A stretch of 64,000 nt of DNA from Streptomyces sp. ATexAB-D23 (GTDB taxonomy: Bacteria > Actinomycetota > Actinomycetes > Streptomycetales > Streptomycetaceae): positions 62,001 through 126,000 of the forward strand of contig NZ_KB892079.1 in assembly GCF_000373645.1 (NCBI RefSeq). The letters run 5' to 3'. How positions within the stretch are numbered: position 1 is the stretch's first letter; the number at the start of each line of letters is the position of its first letter. The notes beneath the pieces were generated by a model. It did no database searches, was not told the origin of the DNA, and was given only the letters and a program-made list of their open reading frames with translations. Below, one piece after another: positions 1-9,338 of this stretch. The position numbers and the translations under genes are program-made.

Positions 1-75
1 CGCGGCCGGCCACGGGACGGGGCGTGCCCGGGGGCAGGGCGGCGCTCCGGCCGATCCCGCGCACTTTTTACCGAC

Positions 76-123
76 GCGTAACTTCCCAGGAAACCCTACT
101 CGTGCGTAATTTGGCATGAGCAC
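76..123 (+). promoter_or_regulatory. Upstream region of secreted lipase: direct repeat and shared lipase motif
   Basis: The 203 bases before the lipase start hold no gene. GCGTAACTT (76-84) recurs as GCGTAATTT (104-112), so this could be a paired activator site. It runs directly into TTGGCATGAGCAC (111-123), which returns with one change (TTGGCATGAACAC, 5838-5850) at nearly the same distance before the second secreted lipase gene. Whether TTGGCA is a -35 element or part of an activator site cannot be decided by eye; no good -10 sits 17 bases downstream. Confidence 0.4.
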
Positions 124-203
124 GCAGAACACGCAGTACTTGTGGTCCGGGCCGCAGGGTGCACAGACGTCGCAACTCCCTTGAGCCGCAAGGAGACCCC
201 ACG

Positions 204-1100
204 ATGCTGCCCTGGACCCGCGCGCCGCGCTCCCCCCGCGCGCGCCGGACGCTCGCCGCCCTGCTTCTCGCCGTCGCAGCGGTCGCCACCCCCACGGCCA
301 CCGCTGCCGCGGCCACCCCCACCGCCGCGACGGCCGCCACCTCGCACGGCTGGAACGACTACTCCTGCAAGCCCTCCGCAGCACACCCCCGCCCCGTCGT
401 CCTGGTCCACGGGACCTTCGGGAACTCGGTCGACAACTGGCTGGTCCTCGCCCCCTATCTGGTGAACCGGGGCTACTGCGTCTACTCCCTCGACTACGGC
501 CAGCTCCCCGGTGTGCCGCTCTTCAACGGCCTCGGCCCGATCGACGAGTCGGCGCAGCAGCTCGCCACGTTCGTCGACAAGGTGCTCTCCTCGACCGGCG
601 CCGCCAAGGCGGACATCGTCGGCCACTCGCAGGGCGGCATGATGCCCAACTACTACCTGAAGTTCCTCGGCGGAGCGGCCAAGGTGAACGCCATGATCGG
701 GCTCGCGCCCGACAACCACGGCACCACCCTGCTCGGCCTGACCAAGCTCCTGCCGTACTTCCCCGGCGTCGGTGACCTGCTCAACGCCGGTACGCCCGGA
801 CTCGCCGACCAGGTGGCCGGATCGCCCTTCATCACCAAGCTCAACTCCCTGCCGGACACCGTCCCCGGAGTGCACTACACCGTCATAGCGACCCGGTACG
901 ACGAGGTCGTGACCCCGTACCGGACGCAGTTCCTGGACGGGCCGGACGTGCGCAACGTCCTGCTCCAGGACCTGTGCCCGGTCGACCTCTCCGAGCACGT
1001 GGCGATCGGGACGATCGACCGCGTCGCCTACCACGAGGTGGCGAACGCCCTGGACCCGGCGCACGCCACCCCGACCACCTGCGCCTCGGTCATCGGTTAG
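204..1100 (+). CDS. Secreted alpha/beta-hydrolase lipase (LipA/EstA type)
   Basis: Extracellular triacylglycerol lipase/esterase of 298 residues. The start ATG at 204 has AAGGAG at 190-195; a GTG at 159 in the same frame lacks such a site and would extend the signal peptide pointlessly. Residues 1 to about 40 form an Arg-rich n-region, a hydrophobic core and Ala-rich cleavage region typical of Sec export. The serine elbow is GHSQGG with Ser142; Asp233 (RYDEVVTP) and His265 (SEHVAIG) complete a plausible triad, and VLVHGTFG near residue 65 supplies the oxyanion loop. Cysteines at both ends of the mature protein suggest disulfides. The stop codon is TAG, immediately followed by GGCCTGTCCGG. Family assignment is firm; the substrate is inferred. 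Confidence 0.93.
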   Translation: MLPWTRAPRSPRARRTLAALLLAVAAVATPTATAAAATPTAATAATSHGWNDYSCKPSAAHPRPVVLVHGTFGNSVDNWLVLAPYLVNRGYCVYSLDYGQLPGVPLFNGLGPIDESAQQLATFVDKVLSSTGAAKADIVGHSQGGMMPNYYLKFLGGAAKVNAMIGLAPDNHGTTLLGLTKLLPYFPGVGDLLNAGTPGLADQVAGSPFITKLNSLPDTVPGVHYTVIATRYDEVVTPYRTQFLDGPDVRNVLLQDLCPVDLSEHVAIGTIDRVAYHEVANALDPAHATPTTCASVIG

Positions 1101-1111
1101 GGCCTGTCCGG
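1098..1111 (+). repeat. TAGGGCCTGTCCGG motif overlapping a stop codon
   Basis: These 14 bases include the TAG stop of the lipase gene. The identical 14-mer occurs at 43182-43195, again starting with the stop codon of a gene, and the related TAGGGCCTGTCGTC starts the inverted-repeat element at 18009. No matching right-hand inverted copy lies downstream here, so it may be a decayed end of such an element or a conserved terminator-related sequence. Confidence 0.45.
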
Positions 1112-1234
1112 ACCGCGCAACTCCCGCCCCGCCGCCCGGCGTCCGTGCCGGGCGACGGGACGGGGCGCTGTCCGGCCCCCGGGGCGTCGGCCGCCGGAGC
1201 GGGCGTTGTCAGTGGCGGCTGGCACGATCGGACC

Positions 1235-2713
1235 ATGACGACGACCGACTGGGATTCCGCCGCCGCCTCGTTCGACGAGGAGGCAGACCACGGCCTGCTC
1301 GACCCGGTGGTCCGCGACGCCTGGGCGCGGCGGCTGAAGAGCTGGCTGCCCACCGAGACCTGCGACGTGCTCGACCTGGGCTGCGGTACGGGGAGCCTGT
1401 CCCTCCTCGCGGCCGGCCGGGGACACCGGCTCACCGCCGTCGACAGCTCGCCGCGCATGGCGGAGCGCGCCCGCGCCAAGCTGGCCGGTACGGACGCCGA
1501 TGTGCTCGTCGGGGACGCGGCCCGGCCCCCCGTCGGCGACCGGAGATTCGACGTGGTCCTCGCCCGGCACGTGGTGTGGCTGCTGCCCGACCCGGCGGCC
1601 GCCCTGCGCCACTGGGCGGGGCTGCTGCGCCCCGGCGGAAGGCTGGTGCTGGTGGAGGGGGTGTGGAACGGGGACGGCCTGTCCGCCGAGTACCTCACCA
1701 CGCTGCTCGCCCCGCTCACCGAGCGCGTCCACCACGAACGGCTGTCCGACGACCGCGATCTGTGGGGCAAGGAGGTCGACGACGAGCGGTACGCCCTGGT
1801 GGCCCGCGCGCGCCGGCCGCACCGGCACACCGAGGTCGTGGACGTGCACCTGATCCTCCGTCGCGGCTCCGACGTGCTGCTCGCCCGCCGGGCCGGCACG
1901 GGATACGCCGACGGCCTGCTGCACGCCCCGTCCGGGCACGTGGAGGACGGCGAGGACGTGCGGCAGGCGGTGGTCCGGGAGGCGGCCGAGGAGATCGGTC
2001 TCGTCCTCGACCCGGAGGAGCTGCGCATGGCGCTGGTCATGCAGCACCGGGCCCCGGGCGGCAGCCCCCGGACGGGGTGGTTCTTCGAAGCGGCGTACGA
2101 CCGGACCAGGCCCCCGTACAACCGCGAACCGGACAAGTGCTCCGAGCTGGCCTGGTACCCGCTGGACGACCTCCCCGACGACATGGTCGCGTACTGCCGC
2201 GCGGGCCTCGACGGCTACCGGGCGGGCGAGCGCTTCCTGATCCACTGGCACGAGGACGGCGACACGGTCGCGTTCGAACCGGAGGGGGAGCGCCGCGCCG
2301 TTGCGTTGCCGCCCGGCGGGACCCGCACCGGGCTGCTCCACCACATCGAGCTGTGGGTGCCCGACCTGGCGGCGGCCACGCCCGGCTGGGAGTGGCTCCT
2401 GGGCGAGCTGGGCCACGTCCCGTACCAGCGGTGGACGCACGGGCGCAGCTGGCGGCGCGGCGACAGCTACGTGGTGGTCGAGCAGTCGCCCGCCCTGGCC
2501 GCCGGAGCGCACGAGCGGAAGCGTCCCGGCCTCAACCACCTGGCCTTCCACGTCGAGGACCGGGCCACCCTGGACACGCTGGTGGCCCGAGCCCCGGACC
2601 ACGGCTGGCGGCTGCTCTTCGCCGACCGCCATCCGCACGCGGGCGGCGAAGGATGCGTGGCCGCCTATCTGGAGGACGCGGCGGGGTACGAGGTGGAGCT
2701 GGTGGTGCGCTGA
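1235..2713 (+). CDS. Three-domain fusion: SAM methyltransferase - NUDIX hydrolase - VOC (glyoxalase-like)
   Basis: A 492-residue cytoplasmic protein that joins three enzyme folds. Residues 1 to about 195 are a class I methyltransferase: motif I is VLDLGCGTGSLS, followed by an acidic loop AVDSS and a VLVGDA stretch. Residues about 200-345 are NUDIX, with a full Nudix box starting GHVEDGE and ending REAAEEIGL. Residues about 365-492 are a VOC/glyoxalase domain beginning LLHHIELWVPDL, with LNHLAFHVED and a terminal E-rich strand that could bind metal. ATG at 1235 is chosen because it directly precedes the methyltransferase; the open frame back to 974 overlaps the lipase gene. CACGAT six bases before the ATG could be a -10 for a leaderless mRNA. 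Each domain is clear; the combined function is unknown. It could be a housecleaning enzyme for modified nucleotides, but that is inference. Confidence 0.88.
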   Translation: MTTTDWDSAAASFDEEADHGLLDPVVRDAWARRLKSWLPTETCDVLDLGCGTGSLSLLAAGRGHRLTAVDSSPRMAERARAKLAGTDADVLVGDAARPPVGDRRFDVVLARHVVWLLPDPAAALRHWAGLLRPGGRLVLVEGVWNGDGLSAEYLTTLLAPLTERVHHERLSDDRDLWGKEVDDERYALVARARRPHRHTEVVDVHLILRRGSDVLLARRAGTGYADGLLHAPSGHVEDGEDVRQAVVREAAEEIGLVLDPEELRMALVMQHRAPGGSPRTGWFFEAAYDRTRPPYNREPDKCSELAWYPLDDLPDDMVAYCRAGLDGYRAGERFLIHWHEDGDTVAFEPEGERRAVALPPGGTRTGLLHHIELWVPDLAAATPGWEWLLGELGHVPYQRWTHGRSWRRGDSYVVVEQSPALAAGAHERKRPGLNHLAFHVEDRATLDTLVARAPDHGWRLLFADRHPHAGGEGCVAAYLEDAAGYEVELVVR

Positions 2714-2741
2714 GGGGGAGCCGGCCGGGGAGGGGCGGGGC

Positions 2742-3239
2742 TCAGCCCAGCAGGGCGGCGAACCCCTCCTCCGTCCGCGCGAGCCGTTCCAGCTCGTCCA
2801 GCGCCGCCACCGCGGCCTTCGCCGCCTCCGGGTCGCGCCCGGCCAGCCCGCTCTCCTCGAACTCCTCCTCGTCCAGCCGCAGGACCCGCGCACGGTCGGC
2901 GGACACCCACAGGTCGAGGTCCAGGTCCTCTACGACCAGCTCGCCGTCCCGGATCGCGGCCGGGCGGGTCACATCGCAGTACCAGCCCTTGAGTTCGCCC
3001 GAGCCCGTGCGGACCTCCTTCACCGCGAACCAGGCGTCACGCCAGTAGTGCTCGGTGAAGACGTCGCCGGGCTCGAAGCGCACGAAGCCGAAGTCCCGTG
3101 TGCCCGGCGCGGCCCAGGGCGCCCGCACGGTCACCCGGACACCGTCGTCGGCGACCAGGGCCGCCGGATACCTGATCTTGGTCTTTCCCGCCTTGACCAG
3201 GACGATCGTCAGACCGGCGTCAGCCGAGCCTGCGGACAT
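2742..3239 (-). CDS. DUF402 domain protein
   Basis: A 165-residue cytoplasmic protein of the DUF402 family, which includes nucleoside tri-/diphosphatases and RNA-binding FomD-like proteins. The recognisable core is the stretch with WYCDVTRPA followed by LVVEDLDLDLWV near residues 85-115, where acidic residues would bind divalent metal; these are the hallmark of the family. The start used is the ATG encoding MSAGSADAG; an upstream ATG at 3257 is possible. The gene begins inside the 3' end of the GNAT gene (overlap about 20 bases), so the two are almost surely cotranscribed and translationally coupled. Converges with the fusion gene on the other strand, 28 bases apart, with no clear hairpin between. 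Confidence 0.8.
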   Translation of the reverse strand: MSAGSADAGLTIVLVKAGKTKIRYPAALVADDGVRVTVRAPWAAPGTRDFGFVRFEPGDVFTEHYWRDAWFAVKEVRTGSGELKGWYCDVTRPAAIRDGELVVEDLDLDLWVSADRARVLRLDEEEFEESGLAGRDPEAAKAAVAALDELERLARTEEGFAALLG

Positions 3240-4140
3240 GGCGTACCTCCGTGGCACAGATCTCGTAGCCGAACCAGCGGTTGACCGCGAGCATCGGACC
3301 GTTCCCGGCGTCGTTGCCGGTGAAGGCGTCGGTGTACCCGGCGGCGCGCGCCCGGTGCAGCGAGTCGTTCTTCGCGAGCTTGGCGAGGCCGCGGTTGCGG
3401 TGGGCGCGCCGGGTGCCGGTCATCCCCGACCAGTAGCGGCCGGCGCCGTCCGTCCGCGCGGCGCTGAAGGCCGCCACCTCACCGTCGGCCACCACGACCG
3501 AGGTGAGGCGGTGGTCGAGGCCGGGGTCGCGCCAGGTCCGGGCGAGCCATTCCTCGTAGTCCGCCAGTTGGGCCGGTGTGTCGCTGGGCTCGTCCTCGGT
3601 GGCCTCGGCGTCCATCTCGAACAGTGGGCGCGGGTCGTCCGCGAAGTCGGCGGCGGTCCGCAGCTCGACGCCGGGCGGTAGTTCCTGACGGGGCGGCAGC
3701 GGTCCGTTCGCCAGGTCGAGATGGAGGAAGTGCGCCGAACGGCTCGGCGCGTAGCCGCGCTTCCCGGCGAACGCCCGGTTGCCGGGCGTGTCCAGGACCC
3801 AGGTGTAGACCGAGGTCGCACCGGCCAGGGCCAGATACTCCTCGGCGGTGCGCAGCAGCAGCGCACCCGCGCCCCGGCCGGTGCGCTCCGGATGCGTGTA
3901 CGGATTGCAGAACGCCTGCCCGGGTTCGGGGCTCTCGTGGGCGAGGCCCACCTGTGCCGTCCCGATGACCTCGCCGTCCTCCTCCGCGACCAGCAGCCGG
4001 TAGCGCCGCCCGGGAGGCGAGCCGGCCAGCTCGAAGACGACCTGCTCCGGCGTGGTGATCATGTACGGGAGGGCCGCGCGCCGCACCCGCACCCAGGCCT
4101 CGGCATCCTCGGGCCGGAAGTCGCGCACGATGACAGTCAT
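3220..4140 (-). CDS. Tandem GNAT-domain N-acetyltransferase
   Basis: A 306-residue acetyltransferase with two GNAT repeats. The N-terminal domain has the acetyl-CoA loop HPERTGRGAGALLL (about residues 97-110); the C-terminal domain has TGTRRAHRNRGLAKLAK, a good RxxGxG/A-type pyrophosphate loop, followed by the TDAFTGNDAGNGPM stretch typical of this Streptomyces family. The substrate is not known. The start is the ATG before TVIVRDFRPEDAE, the usual GNAT opening; the frame extends 14 codons further upstream without support. On the coding strand TACGGT (complement of 4148-4153) lies seven bases before the ATG, which fits a leaderless transcript. First gene of a two-gene unit with the DUF402 gene. 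Confidence 0.88.
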   Translation of the reverse strand: MTVIVRDFRPEDAEAWVRVRRAALPYMITTPEQVVFELAGSPPGRRYRLLVAEEDGEVIGTAQVGLAHESPEPGQAFCNPYTHPERTGRGAGALLLRTAEEYLALAGATSVYTWVLDTPGNRAFAGKRGYAPSRSAHFLHLDLANGPLPPRQELPPGVELRTAADFADDPRPLFEMDAEATEDEPSDTPAQLADYEEWLARTWRDPGLDHRLTSVVVADGEVAAFSAARTDGAGRYWSGMTGTRRAHRNRGLAKLAKNDSLHRARAAGYTDAFTGNDAGNGPMLAVNRWFGYEICATEVRHVRRLG

Positions 4141-4147
4141 GGCCCGG

Positions 4148-4153
4148 ACCGTA
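4148..4153 (-). promoter_or_regulatory. Candidate -10 (TACGGT) for leaderless GNAT transcript
   Basis: TACGGT on the minus strand, separated by seven bases from the GNAT start codon. In Streptomyces this spacing places transcription start at or next to the A of ATG. No Shine-Dalgarno sequence is present in the interval. Confidence 0.4.
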
Positions 4154-4220
4154 TCCACGCGTCGGGCCCGTCCGCCTCCCATTTTCCGCGGGCCTGGGGC
4201 GCGTGGGGGACAATCGCCCC

Positions 4221-4595
4221 GTGACTTCGAGAATCACTGTGGACCAGGACTCCGGCACCGCCCCGTACGAGCAACTGCGCGCGCAGATCTCCGAACAGGC
4301 CCGCTCCGGCGCGCTGCCGGTCGGCTACCGGCTCCCGACCGTACGCGGCTTCGCCGAGGAGCTGGGCCTGGCCGCCAACACGGTCGCCAAGGCCTACCGC
4401 GCGCTGGAGGCGGACGGCGTCATCGAGACCCGCGGCCGCAACGGCACGTTCATCGCCGCCGCGGGCGACACCGCCGACCGCAACGCCGCCGCCGCGGCCC
4501 GCGACTACGCGGAACGCGCCCGGCGCCTGGGCCTCTCCCGCGCCCGCGCCCTGGAACTGGCCGAGGACGCGGTGCGGGCGGTGTACCCGGGCTGA
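4221..4595 (+). CDS. GntR-family regulator, YtrA subfamily
   Basis: A 124-residue DNA-binding regulator: GntR winged helix (residues about 8-75, with LPTVRGFAEELGLAANTVAK as recognition region and VIETRGRNGTFI as wing) plus the short helical tail that defines the YtrA subfamily and mediates dimerisation. YtrA regulators usually sit in an operon with an ABC transporter that they repress; none is adjacent here, so its targets are elsewhere or it is autoregulatory. GTG at 4221 is the start; GACAAT lies six bases before it, so the mRNA is probably leaderless. Convergent with the AAA ATPase gene, 16 bases away. Confidence 0.9.
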   Translation: MTSRITVDQDSGTAPYEQLRAQISEQARSGALPVGYRLPTVRGFAEELGLAANTVAKAYRALEADGVIETRGRNGTFIAAAGDTADRNAAAAARDYAERARRLGLSRARALELAEDAVRAVYPG

Positions 4596-4611
4596 GGTGG
4601 GGCCCGGTCCC

Positions 4612-5706
<1,095 letters not shown>

Positions 5707-5837
5707 GGCGCCCATGATCCGGCACCGGGCCATGCGGCGCACCCGTGTTTCGTGACCTTCGCGTGGTTCGGGGTGTTGTGCCAGGTGGCGGCTGACGTGC
5801 CGTCATGCGCCTTTCGTTAAAAGCTCATCCGTTCGAC

Positions 5838-5850
5838 TTGGCATGAACAC
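5838..5850 (+). promoter_or_regulatory. TTGGCATGAACAC motif before GDSL lipase
   Basis: Thirteen bases matching 12 of 13 the motif at 111-123 before the other secreted lipase gene. It lies 72 bases before this start codon versus 80 there. The similar position suggests a common promoter or activator element for the exported lipases. Confidence 0.4.
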
Positions 5851-5922
5851 TTCCGGAAATGGCGTCCACACTGCTACCACTGAGTAGGCAGAGATCCTGC
5901 CGGTCGGTCCAAGGGAGATTCC

Positions 5923-6723
5923 GTGAAATTGTCCAGACTTGTGGCGTTCTCGTCCTCGCTCCTGCTCGGTGCTGTCATCGCCCTGACCGGGGCCACCACC
6001 GCGAGCGCCGCGTCGTCCGTCGACTACGTCGCCCTCGGGGACTCGTACTCCTCGGGTGTCGGCTCCGGCAGCTACATCAGTTCCAGCGGGGACTGCAAGC
6101 GCAGCACGCTGGCCTACCCCTCCCTGTGGGCGGCCGCCAACTCGCCCTCCTCCTTCGCCTTCACCGCCTGCTCCGGGGCGATCACCAGCGATGTCACCGC
6201 CAAGCAGCTCGGGCCGCTGAACGCCTCGACCGACCTCGTCTCGATCTCCATCGGCGGCAACGACGCGGGCTTCGCCGACGTCATGACGACCTGTGTCCTC
6301 CAGTCGGAGGCCACCTGCCTCAACCGGATCGCCACCGCCCGCAGCTTCGTGGACACCACCCTGCCGGGCCGGCTCGACTCCGTGTACAACGCGATCAGCG
6401 CCAAGGCCCCTTCGGCCCATGTCGTCGTCCTCGGCTACCCGCGCTTCTACAAGATCGGCGGCAGCTGCATCGTCGGTCTGAGCGACAAGGTGCGCTCCGC
6501 CATCAACGGCGCCGCCGACTACCTCAACGCCGCCACCGCCAAGCGCGCCGCCGACCACGGCTTCAGCTTCGGTGACGTCGCCGCCAAGTTCACCGGGCAC
6601 GAGATCTGCTCGGGAAGCGCCTGGCTGCACAGCCTGAACTGGCTCAACATCGGCGAGTCCTACCACCCCCTCGCCGCCGGGCAGTCCGGCGGCTACCTGC
6701 CCGTACTCAACGCGCTCGACTGA
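5923..6723 (+). CDS. Secreted SGNH/GDSL lipase
   Basis: Extracellular lipase/esterase of 266 residues, close to the length of the characterised Streptomyces rimosus GDSL lipase type. A Sec signal peptide (residues 1-29, ending ASA) precedes the mature chain. Block I is VALGDSYSSG with nucleophile Ser41, block III is ISIGGNDAGF near residue 110 (Asn oxyanion residue), and block V ESYHPLAAGQ carries the catalytic His248. Six cysteines in the mature part fit the three disulfides of this family. GTG at 5923 is preceded by AAGGGAG with good spacing. Monocistronic, with a hairpin after the stop. Confidence 0.95.
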   Translation: MKLSRLVAFSSSLLLGAVIALTGATTASAASSVDYVALGDSYSSGVGSGSYISSSGDCKRSTLAYPSLWAAANSPSSFAFTACSGAITSDVTAKQLGPLNASTDLVSISIGGNDAGFADVMTTCVLQSEATCLNRIATARSFVDTTLPGRLDSVYNAISAKAPSAHVVVLGYPRFYKIGGSCIVGLSDKVRSAINGAADYLNAATAKRAADHGFSFGDVAAKFTGHEICSGSAWLHSLNWLNIGESYHPLAAGQSGGYLPVLNALD

Positions 6724-6731
6724 CCGCGGGT

Positions 6732-6749
6732 GCGCCCCGGAAGGGGCGC
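6732..6749 (+). terminator. Rho-independent-type hairpin after GDSL lipase
   Basis: GCGCCCC / GGGGCGC form a perfect 7-bp stem around a GGAA loop nine bases after the stop codon. No T-run follows, which is usual in Streptomyces. Confidence 0.6.
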
Positions 6750-6918
6750 GCCTTCCGCAGGGTGACCAACTCGCCCCGGAATCGGGCGCATTCGCCGACG
6801 GGTCGTCAATCTCCGTATGTGTGTGCGTAATCCTGTGCCCGGGATACACGAGTGCCGGGGCGGGGCGATAGGGTTAACCTGCCCCGGGCCGAGTGCCCTC
6901 GTACGGGTGGGGAGTGAC

Positions 6919-7182
6919 ATGGAACAGATAACGGTGCGCAGCAGGGCGCGCGTGCCTGCCATTACATGCGGGAGCAGCGCGACGAGTTCGCGCCTCGACC
7001 GCCATCTCGCGGTGTTGGGCGGTCCCGTCGTCCCGCAGCGCGAGTCCGCGGAAGCGACGCTGCTGATGCGCGAGCTCACCTCGCGCGACGCCGCGCACAG
7101 CCGCCGCAGCAGAAGTGCGCGGGTCTCGCTCTTCGCGCCACTGCGCCGACTGCGTCGTTCGCTCTTCGGCAGCCGCCGCTGA
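6919..7182 (+). CDS. Small conserved basic protein of unknown function
   Basis: An 87-residue protein, not recognised as a defined family, but its start (MEQITVRSRARVPAITCG) and strong third-position GC bias make it a real gene; I believe similar small proteins are common in Streptomyces. It is Arg/Ser rich, with a basic C-terminus ending LRRLRRSLFGSRR and no transmembrane segment. The ATG has a GGTGGGGAG ribosome-binding region at 6906-6914. It could bind nucleic acid or a membrane surface; nothing in the sequence decides this. Lies between the lipase and a TetR gene. Confidence 0.65.
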   Translation: MEQITVRSRARVPAITCGSSATSSRLDRHLAVLGGPVVPQRESAEATLLMRELTSRDAAHSRRSRSARVSLFAPLRRLRRSLFGSRR

Positions 7183-7337
7183 CCCGACCGCGGCCCCGGA
7201 CATCGCATCGCGCTGCTGCCCGCTCTCCCGTCATCCCCGGAGCCGGCAGTGGCGCGTCGCCATGTCCGGACCCGGTCACGCACCGTGTGTGAGCGGGGTG
7301 ACATGGGTGGAGAGGTAATTCGGTGCCGAAATACTTC

Positions 7338-7343
7338 TACACT
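7338..7343 (+). promoter_or_regulatory. Candidate -10 (TACACT) for leaderless TetR transcript
   Basis: TACACT followed by six bases and then the ATG at 7350, with no ribosome-binding site in between. Fits a leaderless mRNA. No convincing -35 is visible. Confidence 0.45.
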
Positions 7344-7349
7344 GTCGGC

Positions 7350-7976
7350 ATGCCCGAGAAGCGAGCCGCCCGCCTGAGCCCCGACGAGCGGAGGGCGCAA
7401 TTGGTGGCAATTGGCGTGGACATGCTGGCCGATCGCTCGCTGGACGAGCTCTCCACCGATGACGTGGCCCGCCGCGCCGGTATATCGCGGGGCCTGCTTT
7501 TTCACTATTTCGATTCCAAACGCGACTTCTACCGCTCCGTGGTGCGCAGCGAGTGCGACGATTTCGCCGCCGCCACCGAGCCGGACGCCTCGTTGGAGCC
7601 CGTAGCCTGGCTGCGGTCGTTCATCGCCGGATTCGTGGCGTACGTGACCGAGCACCGCAGGGTCTATCTCGCCCTCGTCCGGGGCGCCGCCGGCAGCCAC
7701 CCCGCCGTCGAGGACATCGTCGAAGCGACTCGCTCCACGCTCGCCCGCCGGGTGGAGGAGGGGCAGCGGCGGCTCGGGATGCCCCACTCGCCCCGGCTGT
7801 CCGTCGCCACCCGCGCCTGGATGGCCTTCGCCGAGGAGGCCGTCACCAGCTGGCCGCCGGACGAACCGGACGCCCTCGCGGAACTCGGCGCGTTCCTGGA
7901 GTCGAGCTTCATCTGCCTGCTGGGCACCCTGGACCGGCCGGTCGCCCTGCCCGGCCAGGACCTGTCCCCGCTGTGA
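7350..7976 (+). CDS. TetR-family transcriptional regulator
   Basis: A 208-residue repressor-type regulator. The N-terminal helix-turn-helix (residues about 12-58) reads STDDVARRAGISRGLLFHYF, the standard TetR signature; the C-terminal all-helical ligand domain has no recognisable ligand class. An upstream GTG at 7323 exists, but ATG 7350 sits just after a -10-like TACACT and gives the usual N-terminus. Faces the type ISP-like gene tail to tail, 9 bases away. Ligand and targets unknown. Confidence 0.9.
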   Translation: MPEKRAARLSPDERRAQLVAIGVDMLADRSLDELSTDDVARRAGISRGLLFHYFDSKRDFYRSVVRSECDDFAAATEPDASLEPVAWLRSFIAGFVAYVTEHRRVYLALVRGAAGSHPAVEDIVEATRSTLARRVEEGQRRLGMPHSPRLSVATRAWMAFAEEAVTSWPPDEPDALAELGAFLESSFICLLGTLDRPVALPGQDLSPL

Positions 7977-7985
7977 CACCCGGCG

Positions 7986-9230
7986 TCACAGCAGCGCGAA
8001 CTGCCCGTCCGGACCCTCCTCCCGGTGATCCAGTACGGAGGCGGGGCGCCGGGCAGCGTCCGGCACCGGCAGCACGCCCGCCGAACGCAGCTCATCCGCC
8101 CCGATCCCCGGGCCGGAAGCCAGCGCGCCGGCCAGCTCCTCCTGCCGGGGCCGCAGCTCGGCGAGCAGGGCCAGCAGCGTGATCAGCTCCAGCAGCTCCG
8201 AGGTCCACTCCTGCGGCCAGACACGCGGGCCCATCGCCTCCAGGCCGGCCGCCTCCGGCCCCGCCGCCCCGGCAACGGCCGCACGGCGTTCGAACCACAG
8301 CTCCAGCAGGCGCACGCCGCTCACCCGGAACTCCCACGCCCCGGCGGGCACCGGCGAGACGCGCCCCGAACCGAGGCTCAGCACCCGCTCATCGGCGTCG
8401 TAGGACAGCGGCGCCGGGTCCGGCGGCACGGCGGCCCGGACGTACGGGCGCTGCCCGCCCGGCAGCCGGGGCCGCTTTGCCCCGCGCGCCCCGCGCAGCT
8501 GGAGCCGCAGCAGCTCCCGGCCCAGCTCGACCCCCGACGTCCAGTGCGCGGTGTCGGCGGGCAGCGGGACCACGCAGCCGGCGGGGGAGGGGCGGGCCGC
8601 CGCCAGGATCCAGGCGAGCGCCGAACCGGCGGTGACGGTGTCCCCGTGGCGGGCGCGCAACAGGTCGAGCAGGCCCGGGGCCAGGTTGGGTTCGAGGCCG
8701 CCGGGGCGGCGGTACAGCGGGCGGACGCGGCCGGGGCGGCCCGCCGGGCAGTGGCCGTCGGGGAGCAGCGCCGTCACCGAGAGGGCCGGGCCCGGGTCCC
8801 GGGGCACCCGGCCGTGCTCGACCACGAAGAGCTGGTGGCCGTCGGCGACCCGCCACAGCTCGGGCCGGGCCGCGTCGATCAGGCGGTGGTCGGGGAGCAG
8901 CCACTGCTCGTCGTACGGCCCGTGCAGGACGCGCACCGGCTCCGGGCAGGGGCCGGACTCGCGGGCGAAGCGGCCGGTGGCGCCGGGGCGGCCGGGCAGG
9001 GCGGCCACCGCGGTGTGCTGCGTACGGGAGCGGGTGGGGGCGAACAGCCGGTCGCGCTCCTCGCCCGATGCCCGCACCAGCCGGTCCCAGCGGGCCCGCA
9101 GCGACGCCGCGTCCGGGGCGGTCACCCAGGGGCGCCCGGTCCGCAGCGGCCGCACCGACCAGGGCATGAGGTCGTCGAGGAACGGGGCGCGCGGGCCCTC
9201 GCCGGAGCCGGCCGCTGCCGGTGCTGACAC
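7986..9230 (-). CDS. Solo type ISP restriction/modification specificity-domain protein
   Basis: A 414-residue protein that resembles the C-terminal target-recognition part of type ISP (LlaBIII-like) restriction-modification enzymes, a domain found alone in many Streptomyces. Supporting features are the N-terminal DDLMPWSVRPLRTGRPWV, the paired RPLYRRPGG and LSYDADERVLSLGSGRVSPV segments, VSGVRLLELWFERR, and the C-terminal helix ELLELITLLALLAELRPRQEEL. There is no helicase, nuclease or methyltransferase motif in the protein or next to it, so it cannot restrict DNA alone. GTG at 9230 is chosen because GGGGAGGA precedes it by eight bases; a GTG eight codons upstream lacks this. Assignment is from remembered family resemblance. 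Confidence 0.6.
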   Translation of the reverse strand: MSAPAAAGSGEGPRAPFLDDLMPWSVRPLRTGRPWVTAPDAASLRARWDRLVRASGEERDRLFAPTRSRTQHTAVAALPGRPGATGRFARESGPCPEPVRVLHGPYDEQWLLPDHRLIDAARPELWRVADGHQLFVVEHGRVPRDPGPALSVTALLPDGHCPAGRPGRVRPLYRRPGGLEPNLAPGLLDLLRARHGDTVTAGSALAWILAAARPSPAGCVVPLPADTAHWTSGVELGRELLRLQLRGARGAKRPRLPGGQRPYVRAAVPPDPAPLSYDADERVLSLGSGRVSPVPAGAWEFRVSGVRLLELWFERRAAVAGAAGPEAAGLEAMGPRVWPQEWTSELLELITLLALLAELRPRQEELAGALASGPGIGADELRSAGVLPVPDAARRPASVLDHREEGPDGQFALL

Positions 9231-9338
9231 CGTGTCGTCCTCCCCGTAGCCCACCGGGCCCCGTCCGCCGCCTTCCCCGGCATCGTAACGGCGGCGCCAC
9301 GCCCGGCGGCAGGGCGCCCCTGGGCGCGGGGGACGGTG

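Noticed and set aside
1097..2893. 598-codon antisense frame over the methyltransferase-NUDIX-VOC gene
   Set aside because: The sense frame has three intact domains; the antisense has none and overlaps the DUF402 gene.
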